Positions 56,904-64,000 of a DNA stretch of 64,000 bases are shown here, piece by piece (position 1 is the stretch's first letter; every line of letters starts with the position of its first letter). The DNA lies in contig JAUMIR010000005.1 of the NCBI GenBank assembly GCA_030847615.1, forward strand, positions 211,218,645-211,282,644, in the 5' to 3' direction. Source of the DNA: Gambelia wislizenii (taxonomy: Eukaryota; Chordata; Lepidosauria; Squamata; Crotaphytidae). A program made the position numbers and the translations under genes. The notes under the pieces were generated by a model that saw only the letters and a program-made list of their open reading frames with translations, was not told the origin of the DNA and did no database searches.

Positions 56904-57134
56904 CAGTTGTCCGTTCACATTCGCTGGGGTTTGGTTCCAGGACCCCCCGTGAATACCCAAATCCGTGAATACTCAAGTCCCATTATATGTAATGGCAGAG
57001 CAAAATGGTGTCCCTTATATAAGATGGCAAAATCAAGGTTTGCTATTAGGATTGTTATTTTTTTAAGAATATTTTTCAAGCCGTGAATACTCAAATCCGT
57101 GAATGTCAAATCCGTGAATGTGGAGGGACAACTG
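56904..57134. mobile_element. pogo/Tigger-like MITE
   Basis: Ends CAGTTGTCCGTTCACATTCG and, inverted, CAGTTGTCCCTCCACATTCA, with TA flanks (56902-56903 and 57135-57136). Length 231 bp. Internal direct repeats of TCCGTGAATACTCAA type. Same terminal family as 20548-21007 but with a different interior. Confidence 0.85.
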
Positions 57135-57136
57135 TA

Positions 57137-58883
57137 TTTCTGACTGGTAAATGAGTAATAGAGAATATTAGTTCCATCCCTAGCAAAGAGGGAGTTCCAG
57201 TTCCTAGGAAAAGCCACCAAAAAGGTCCCCTTTCTGTCAAACGTTTCTGCAAATGTGTGGGGCCAAATGAAGGGCCTAACCTAAGGTTCTTAGAGCTCAG
57301 GCAGGTTTATATGGGAAAACACAGTACTGCAAATAGCATAGACACAGACTATATAGAATTTTTTAGGTTACAATCAGCACTTTGAATTGTGCCCCTTAAT
57401 CTCATGGAGTATATCTCACACATATAAGGTGTGCATAGTCTTCATAATTGTACTTGTGATGGGATCCCAGATTTGAATGATTAACAGGACAAACCTATGC
57501 ATTCTACACAAAGCCTATATCACAGAATGGAAATTCAGTTGCATTTGTGATGGGCAATATAACCATTGAATAATTGGCAATATAACTCTTGAATGCTTAG
57601 ATATGTATAACTTGCACAAATGGGGTGTAATATGAAGTCTTTTGACTTCAGGACTGTTATAAATACTAGTTGCCTAGCTTGTGCCTAGAACATGTGCTGT
57701 ATTCAAGCTCTCTATTGGCTTCAAGTCAAGCTTGAAGAAAATACAAGCTAGAAGAAACTGCAATTGTGGCTTTACCTGACCCTACTGGGAAGGGCAAGAT
57801 TCCATCACTCCTCTCATTTGCCCCTGCTGAGTTAGTTGAATTCAAACTACTTTGCACTGTGAACTGTTTGCAACAATTGAAGTAAGCTGAGGACAAAGGG
57901 AAAGTGGGAGTGGGGGAGAAACTGGGACATTTTGAAACTGGCTGAAAAAGTGGTTTGCCAGAGGATTAATCAAGACTTTTATCTGCCAAATCAAGACAGA
58001 TGAAAGGTATGGGGGAGATGCATTTATGTGCCCAGACGTTGCCATTTAAAATGTTGCAAATATCAAACAAACCATGAAAAAACAGGATTCCGAAGAACAT
58101 GAACTGATTTCCTGAAACTAGTGCATTAAAACTATTAGATATTTTTTGCTGTATTTTATTTTGATCTCACATGGGCTGGAATGATTGATGGTTACCAAAG
58201 TAGAAGTCCATTTGCCTGACAATTGCAGCTTTGGTTAAACTCTTGGCATCATTAGCTAGTGTTTTTTGTAAATCAACTAGAGCCTTGAGTATTATTAGAA
58301 ACAATTACTTTGCAAAGTACAGTATTTTGTACAGTACAAAACATGCACAGAAGCATGCAGTAGATTCTAGTGGGAAGCTAAACCATATATAGACTTCCAC
58401 TGAAATGTTAGGACACAAGCTGCCAGGAACCTAAAGCTGATCCTCTTGCCCTTTTGTTTGTGCTTCTACAGTAATTCACATCAAGTGAAAGCTATACAGC
58501 AAGAAAATTGTAGCTAATGAAAACCCAGTACTATATAAATGAAACCTTTCAGCCACTTCAGAAAGAAATGAATTTTTTTTAATGAACTCAAGCTTACAAG
58601 AACGAATAGTTGTAGGGCAACTTTCTTCCAATATTATTTGATATCTCTTGCATTCTTGGTGAAACTGTAGACCTAAAGTGAACTGTAGAATAAAGGCACC
58701 TGACTCACCGTTGGGCCTAGAGCACTTCTGCTTGCAAAACATAAAACACAAGAGAATTGTACACCTCAAGGCTAGTAAATGCAGAATTGATGTGTCTCAT
58801 GAAAATTTTCACCTCAGGCTAGAAAGTCTTGAGTAGTGTAATGTTCTGGCTAACTCCACTTCAGCCAACACAGTCTGTCAGAA
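57137..58883. other. Intergenic DNA, nothing recognised
   Basis: AT-rich unassigned sequence. The minus frame at 58476-58769 has no known domain. Confidence 0.5.
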
Positions 58884-58895
58884 GATTCAGAAGAA

Positions 58896-59141
58896 TGTGA
58901 AGTCCAAGGTTTTCACGGCCGGCATCCATACATTTTCCTTGGTTGTTTTTTTTTTCCCCCAGGCTGTGAGGCCATGTTCTAGAATAGTTTCTTTGTGACG
59001 TTCAGGGGTTCACAGCATATAAACTCCACACACACTCCTACCCAACCATTATCTGCCAGCCACAGATGCAGGCGAAACGTCAGAAAGAAACTATTCCAGA
59101 ACACGGCTTCACAGCCTGGAAAAAACCCAAGGAAAATCTAT
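58896..59141 (+). mobile_element. Solo palindromic Penelope terminal-repeat insertion
   Basis: Flanked by a perfect 12-bp repeat GATTCAGAAGAA (58884-58895 and 59142-59153). The 246-bp insert has the terminal repeat in minus orientation on the left (TTTTCACGGCCGGCATCC, CAGGCTGTGAGGCCATGTTC) and in plus orientation on the right (ACACGGCTTCACAGCCTGG). No coding sequence. The right arm keeps GCC..GGC, GAAAC and GTCAGAAA of the hammerhead-like core but has lost CUGANGA. Confidence 0.8.
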
Positions 59142-59153
59142 GATTCAGAAGAA

Positions 59154-59686
59154 CTTTATTTAGCGAGCAGAGTTGATCAAAGTACACAGTTGTTGTCAGG
59201 ACTGAATGTTTTTTTCTATTTATACAGTATACGTAAAGCCCACACAGTTCAACCATTACAAAAGCTTTCATCCCATTTGTCAGCAACTCAAACCATGCAG
59301 TCTTCCAAGAATTTACCCCTCCTTCTTCCCCCCTGTGCCAGGATTCCCACTAGAGCAACCTTGGGTGCTGGCATCTCCTAATTCCTTCCCACATATCTGC
59401 TCAGTGTCCTAGACCAAGGATGATACACAATCTTTTACCTACCAGCACCCTCCAGCTGTATAACATGTCCCATCATCCTTCATTATCAAACATATGCCAA
59501 GTATGGCAGGACCATGATCCTGAAAAGTAGAGATGGGGAAATTAGTCAGAGTTATTTCTCTCACATTCAAATTTCTTTAAATCTCCAATTCTTTCCTTCC
59601 TGAATATGAAAAAAAATATAAACCTTGGTAAATACTTCAAAAACAAACTGAATGGAAGATATCTCCCATATGTTTCAGCCAAAATA
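59154..59686. other. Intergenic DNA, possible MITE scrap
   Basis: 59440-59510 weakly resembles the MITE family at 39214 (CACCCTCCAGCTG, CCCATCATCC). Otherwise unassigned. Confidence 0.35.
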
Positions 59687-59687
59687 G

Positions 59688-60010
59688 AATCATAGAGTTG
59701 GAATGGGCCCCATAGTCCATTGGGTCCAACCTCTTGCTCAGTACAGGATCTACAGCTAGTGCATCCCCAGAAGGTAGCTGTCCAGCTCTTTTGGAAGACA
59801 TCCAGAGAAGAAGACCCTTCCACCTCTCTAGGCAATTGGTTCCATTGCCAAACCACTCTCACTGTCAAGAAGATCCTTCTAAATGTTCAGTTGACATCTA
59901 TTGTTACTCCCAGCATAGAAGGAATCATGTAACTGACTGGTATATAGCTGCAGAAAAACCTCTTAGGGGAAAAAGAAGTCAGAACTCAAATTCAACCCTA
60001 ACATGGGTGG
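59688..60010 (-). mobile_element. CR1 LINE 3' end
   Basis: Inverted CR1 terminus AATCATAGAGTTGGAATGGG. The minus strand encodes VWQWNQLPREVEGSSSLDVF, matching the CR1 RT C-terminal W-LPREVVE-PSLEVF segment. 5'-truncated. Confidence 0.75.
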
Positions 60011-60239
60011 ACTCAAAGTGAGGCTTTAAATACCTAAGCCACCAAAGGCCTGGCTGGGCCTGTACGCTTGTTTTTTCTCCCACTTTTGATATTGGTTTTA
60101 AATCTCAATGACTTTCTAACCAAATATGAAGCTAATTTGGAGGGGAGTGCACATTTGGAAGTGATTTTTTAAAAATAAAACTCTTTGAAAGCTATATTAA
60201 CAGCAGGAGTTGTTTATGGTGGGAAAAAGTGGGATACAA

Positions 60240-60282
60240 ACAAATGATGATGGTGGTGGTGATGATGATGATGATGGTGATG
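60240..60282. repeat. (GAT)n/(GGT)n microsatellite
   Basis: Imperfect GAT/GGT triplets. A second (GAT)n run lies at 60444-60468. Confidence 0.85.
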
Positions 60283-60283
60283 A

Positions 60284-60402
60284 TATGCAAAGAGATCTTG
60301 TAGCACCTTTGAGACTGAGAGAAAGAAGTTGGAAGCATAAGCTTTCATAGACTTCTTTCTCTCAGTTAGTCTCAAAGGTGCTACAAGATCCCTTTGCATA
60401 TT
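60284..60402. repeat. Hairpin-forming interspersed repeat
   Basis: Arms ATGCAAAGAGATCTTGTAGC...CACCTTTGAGACTGAGAGAA and the inverted TCTCAGTTAGTCTCAAAGGT...GATCCCTTTGCAT are about 50 bp each around a 20-bp loop. Fragments of the same unit occur near 8610 and 13110. Confidence 0.7.
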
Positions 60403-60443
60403 GATATTCCAGACTAATTTAGATATGTATTTGAATTCTACCA

Positions 60444-60468
60444 TGATGATGATGATGATGATGATGAT
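60444..60468. repeat. (GAT)n microsatellite
   Basis: Eight consecutive GAT-type triplets, just past the hairpin repeat. Confidence 0.9.
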
Positions 60469-60469
60469 G

Positions 60470-61104
60470 TTTTTCCTTTTCCTTTTTGTGTTGTTGCCAT
60501 AGATGATAGATGGAGTATTATTCCAGCAATATTCAAGTGTGTAGCTGTGCTGTTTTTATATTTTAAATTCATGTTCCAGGAGGTGCAAGTGGAATATTTC
60601 ACTTAGGTTGCCAATAAATTGGCAGTTTTCTATTTTTTTAAAAAAAAGCCAACACATTTTTCAGAGAGAATTCAAGAGAAGTACCAGGAGCAGCCAATGA
60701 GGTGATATTCTAGGATGTAAGAGGAGTGAAGAGACTACCAAGGATCTGGGGAAACTGATGACGTCCTTACTAGAAGAAGGGGCAAGATGCCAACAGAGGC
60801 AAAGGGTGCCTGGAGTCTGCATCATAGCAGCATACGGCTTCTATTGTCAACACTGTTGCTGTTGCTGTTGTCAACACTGGAACTGAATATTCCAAGTAGC
60901 TAAATACCTGCACAGTGCTTTGTCTGGTTGTTCTCTCTTCCTTCACTGCCACTCACATCACCTGCTGATTTAGGTAGCCCCTTCCTTTTTTTTTTTTTTT
61001 TACCAGTGACTCCCAGTGCACACCATTCTTGGGTTGCCAAAGCTTGGAACATTTAATTTATTCAGACTGCACCCAGAAATTATCTTGTAAATGTAACATA
61101 AAAA
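60470..61104. other. Intergenic DNA, nothing recognised
   Basis: Includes a T run at 60987-61002. No gene. Confidence 0.5.
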
Positions 61105-61152
61105 TAGGTTTTGGGTTTTTTTCCAGGTTGTGAGGCCGTGTTCTAGAAGAGT

Positions 61153-61200
61153 TTATTCCTGACGTTTCTCCTGCATCTGTGGCTGGCATCTTTAGAGAAT
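61153..61200 (-). ncRNA. Hammerhead-ribozyme-like motif, best preserved
   Basis: Minus strand: TTCT, CTAAAGA (consensus CUGANGA, one change), stem II GCC-A-GC with loop CACAGAT and GC-A-GGA, GAAA, the self-complementary CGT, C, then AGGAA able to pair with TTCT. A15.1-U16.1 and C-G pairing through ACGU fits the minimal Penelope hammerhead, whose stem III forms between two molecules. Confidence 0.5.
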
Positions 61201-61237
61201 GCAGATTTTAACATTGCATACCAGCATGGAACTCTTG

Positions 61238-61285
61238 TTCTCAGAAGATGCCAGCCACAGATGCAGGCAAAATGTCAGTAATAAA
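61238..61285 (+). ncRNA. Hammerhead-like motif (decayed)
   Basis: Plus strand: TTCT, CAGAAGA, stem II GCC..GGC intact, but GAAAC reads CAAAA and ACGU reads ATGT. Not expected to cleave. Confidence 0.4.
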
Positions 61286-61593
61286 TTCTTCTAGAACAAA
61301 GCCTCACAGCCTGGGAAAAAACCCCATGGAAAACCTATGGATGCCAGCCATGAAAGCCTTTGGCTTAACAAAGAAATGCTGGTTTTGTCCTGGATCTATT
61401 AGCCTTCTGTCTTCTTATTAATTGTATAAAATGATAGGCTCCCAATAACCACATAATTAAAGGGGGGAACTAGTTAACTTAGTTTTTAAAAACTGACTTT
61501 TCAGAGAACAAATGTGTCTGTGGTATTCATTCTGGATTCACACAATTCTTTACAATCTGTTCGTCGTGTATTTAGACTTCCTCTGTACAAACT

Positions 61594-61690
61594 TCAAAGA
61601 ATCAGACACATTCTCTTAAGTGGTAATTCAATCTATGTTAAGGTATCAAGAATTGAATTGCCACTTAAGAGAATAAGTCTGATTCCTTGA
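61594..61690. repeat. Perfect-looking foldback hairpin
   Basis: Arms of about 36 bp, TTCTCTTAAGTGGTAATTCA and TGAATTGCCACTTAAGAGAA with flanking AATCAGAC/GTCTGATT, around an 18-bp loop. No other copy noticed in the window. Confidence 0.75.
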
Positions 61691-62257
61691 AAATCATCAA
61701 CAGTCCTGCTCAGTCCCAGTTATCAACAGCCTTGCTCAGGTCTTGCAGACTCAGGGCTGTGGCTTCCTTGATGGAATCCATCCATCCATATGGGGTCTTC
61801 TCTTTTTCCACTGCCATCACATTTCCCAACATCATTGTCTTTTCCAGTGAGTCATCTCATCTCATGATCTATTTAAAGTATGATAGCTTCAATTTAGTCA
61901 TCTTGGCTTCTAGTGAGAGTTCTGGCTTGATTTACCCTAGGACCCATTTATTTGTCTTTTTGGCATTGCATAGTATGCACATAACCTTCCTCCTGAATTA
62001 CATTTTGAATTACTTGATTCTCTTCCTGTTTGCTTTCTTCACTAACAAGCTTTTACTACTGCACATAGAATGTGAAAAACTATGGCATCGATGATTCTAA
62101 CTTTGGTATTTAAAGCTGTATCTTTAAACATAAGAATCTTACCTGGTTCCATCATACCTGCTTTTTCTAGGCCATTGCCTTTTCTGCTTTCTTGACTGCA
62201 GTCTCCATTTTTATTAACAACTGAGCCAAGATATAGAAAATATTTGACTATTTCTAT

Positions 62258-63264
62258 GGGATTATCTACACAGGCTAAATGGCCCAGCTTGTCCCCATTC
62301 CAGAGGCCTGCAGTCCATATCATGCAGGCCTTTTGCCATGATCTGCTCCCAGGCAGTCCTCACCACCCCTGAGGCAGATACGGGGCTCAAACAGGGGCAA
62401 GCCAGGATAAGGCCATTTACAATATTGTAAAATAATACTTGGTTTACTCCATTACCTCCGGGATAGAACGAATGGGCTCCGCATGTCCACAGGAACTTAT
62501 CCTGGCATACCATTTCTCACTGCCACCACCATCTCCCTGGCTCTCCTGAAAGCCAGGTAGGGGTCCCTCAGCATGTGATCAAGGCTGGTCACATGTTAAA
62601 GTAGCCAGGTGGACCCTAATGTCTATTTGCTGAATGTTGTCACCTTGCAATTACTAATTCAGAGGTCAGACTGGATGGTCTTTGGATCTTTGCTAAATTC
62701 TCTTTTCTCTCTCTCTTCAGTCAGGTTTAGTTAATGTTCCTTACTAATTAAACTCTATGTTCCATAAACATGTGATATGCTGTTACATTGTTCTGTAAAC
62801 AAGTCTTCTCTAATAGGTCAAAGTGTATCCAAGCTATCTGTCTTGTACTTCCTGAACTGTCAACATTTGTCGCAAACACCAGAGAGGGAGGAGGGATTGC
62901 TCTTTGCATATGTGTCATAATACTCTATAAAAGATAGCTCATTAGCTTAGTTCAACACTCTGACACTTTGGAAAGGATTCCTGCCAGGCCCGCTTTTAAT
63001 AAACAAAACTCCTTTTCCAATCCGTGGGTCTCCTGTTCCTGATTTCTGCAACAATGTGGCAGACTTCAGTCACAGGTTGTGCCCCCCCCCCCTTCTCCAC
63101 TTCAGATTCAGCAGAGAAAATAGAAGCAGTGGTGGCAGCAGCAATGGACCAGCATTCTTTTAGGACTCCAGCCAGTTCCATGCTACGGGGGAAGAACAGG
63201 CCAGATCTGGAACCAGGATATGCAGGGGTGGTGGGAACCTGGTGCATCTGGTGTAGATAAGCCC
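62258..63264. mobile_element. Harbinger-like DNA transposon inside BovB
   Basis: Ends GGGATTATCTACACAGGC and, inverted, GGGCTTATCTACACCAGATG, with TAT on both sides (62255-62257 and 63265-63267). It interrupts the BovB RT. Interior blocks are shared with 52878-53396. It is itself interrupted by an LTR at 62638-63053. Confidence 0.75.
62638..63053 (+). mobile_element. Solo LTR of an endogenous retrovirus
   Basis: The 416-bp unit begins TGTCACC and ends GCAACA (TG...CA), with a 4-bp flank ATGT on both sides (62634-62637 and 63054-63057). It holds a TATA box TATAAAA at 62926-62932 and a polyadenylation signal AATAAA at 62998-63003, in LTR order. GGGTCTCCTG follows, resembling gammaretroviral R-U5. 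No internal retroviral genes flank it, so it is a recombined solo LTR. Confidence 0.65.
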
Positions 63265-63350
63265 TATGTCTTTATCACCTACTTTAGAGTTATGCAAATC
63301 ATTTGTAGTCATTATTTTTGTCATCTTAAAATCCAACTGTAAACTGTAAT

Positions 63351-64000
63351 TATGAGGCCAGGTTAGGAATTGTTTGGAAAACCTTTTTCCAAAGAAAGCT
63401 CAACTTCTCTGAATTAGCCGCCCATAACTTAGCAGTAGTAGCCCAATGCTTTGTGTCCCAGACCATCACTGCGCAGTTACAGATAACTTCAGCATGACAG
63501 TGTATTAATTTATCTTAAATGTAAGTGTCCAAGTTCTGCTGTTACTTCTTGTATTCAAGCTCTTCCAGTGCTTTCAATATAAGACTGAGGTGGCCAGGAG
63601 TGGATTTAGGTTCAGTGAACCACAGACCAGGTCTTGTCCTATAAACCTGTCACAAAACCCAGTGAGTTAAAGTTTTATATTCAGCTAAGGACATACGAAA
63701 GGCCATGCTTTGGGGGCAATACCAAACAGATACCTATGGAAGCTCACAAGCAGCGTGTGAGTGCAATAGCACCACCACCACCACCCAACACACACATCAA
63801 GAGCAAGAAGGACTCATAAGATTATTGTTACAACTGCTCAGTTATGGATAGCCCTACCATGTCATTATATCCATTCTTTTGAGGAATAACTTTCTAAGCA
63901 CTACATGTGGCTTATAATATGGTTCTTCTCCATTGCTCCTGCCCACCACAACATTAAGAGATATCCTTTCTCCCTTCTCAAGGGCAAGGCTGTTTTCTTA
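63351..64000. other. Intergenic DNA, nothing recognised
   Basis: A short (CAC)n tract near 63770-63785. No gene. Confidence 0.45.

Larger units (their letters stand above)
61108..61368 (+). mobile_element. Solo palindromic Penelope terminal-repeat insertion
   Basis: Left arm in minus orientation (TTCCAGGTTGTGAGGCCGTG) and right arm in plus orientation (AAGCCTCACAGCCTGGGAAA, ATGGATGCCAGCCATGAAAG). Both arms contain the CCAGCCACAGATGCAGG core. Flanks TAACATAAAAA and TAACAAAGAAA may be a decayed target duplication. No coding sequence. Confidence 0.75.
61691..63350 (-). mobile_element. BovB/RTE-like LINE fragment, interrupted
   Basis: Minus-strand frame at 62042-62323 and neighbours gives YFLYLGSVVNKNGDCSQESR and ILMFKDTALNTKVRIIDAIV, an RT C-terminal block of BovB type; CAGGGCTGTGGCTTCCTTGA on the plus strand belongs to its 3' part. 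The LINE resumes after the insertion at 63268 (GTAGTCATTATTTTTGTC). Homologous to 21755-22190. Confidence 0.7.

Noticed and set aside
60214..60444. Frame containing a run of histidines
   Set aside because: Produced by the (GAT)n microsatellite.

Overview
This is vertebrate nuclear DNA, AT-rich with spliced genes and very dense in retrotransposons and DNA transposons. The repeat mix points to a squamate reptile, most likely a lizard: a Sauria-type tRNA SINE with a BovB-like tail, BovB/RTE, CR1 and L2-like LINEs, and Penelope-like elements. I see nothing prokaryotic, no CRISPR array, no tRNA or rRNA gene, and no complete protein-coding gene.

The one host gene I can support is decorin (DCN), on the minus strand. 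A noncoding leader exon lies at about 33232-33560. A single coding exon at 21478-21718 carries the start codon, signal peptide, glycosaminoglycan attachment Ser-Gly and the N-terminal cysteine cluster. Intron 1 (21719-33231) is about 11.5 kb. Intron 2 starts at 21477 and runs off the left edge of the window, so it is longer than 21.4 kb; no later decorin exon was found. Everything right of about 33.6 kb is 5' flanking DNA with no recognisable gene.

Repeats by region. 0-7.4 kb: a SINE, an L2-like LINE end, and a full-length 4-kb LINE (1830-7385, minus, 11-bp target duplication) interrupted by a 1.6-kb DNA transposon. 8-21 kb: MITEs, a Penelope-like fragment, a 3' end of the same LINE family, a Sauria SINE with target duplication, and a pogo/Tigger-like element. 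21-26 kb: BovB fragment, L2-like fragment, SINEs. 26-31 kb: a decayed CR1 with both ORFs, split by a palindromic Penelope element. 35-37 kb: a LINE copy with an internal inversion of twin-priming form. 42-48 kb: LINE ends, a small Penelope insertion and a CR1 end. 48-57 kb: hAT-, Harbinger- and pogo-like MITEs. 58-64 kb: two palindromic Penelope insertions, a CR1 end, hairpins, and a three-level nest (solo LTR inside a Harbinger-like element inside a BovB LINE).

The most informative material is in the mobile elements: structured 5' and 3' RNA ends in the 4-kb LINE family, hammerhead-ribozyme-like cores in the Penelope terminal repeats, and a tandem hairpin module shared by two DNA transposons with unrelated ends. 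Statements about protein families, the mammalian decorin leader and ribozymes rest on recall, not on a search.
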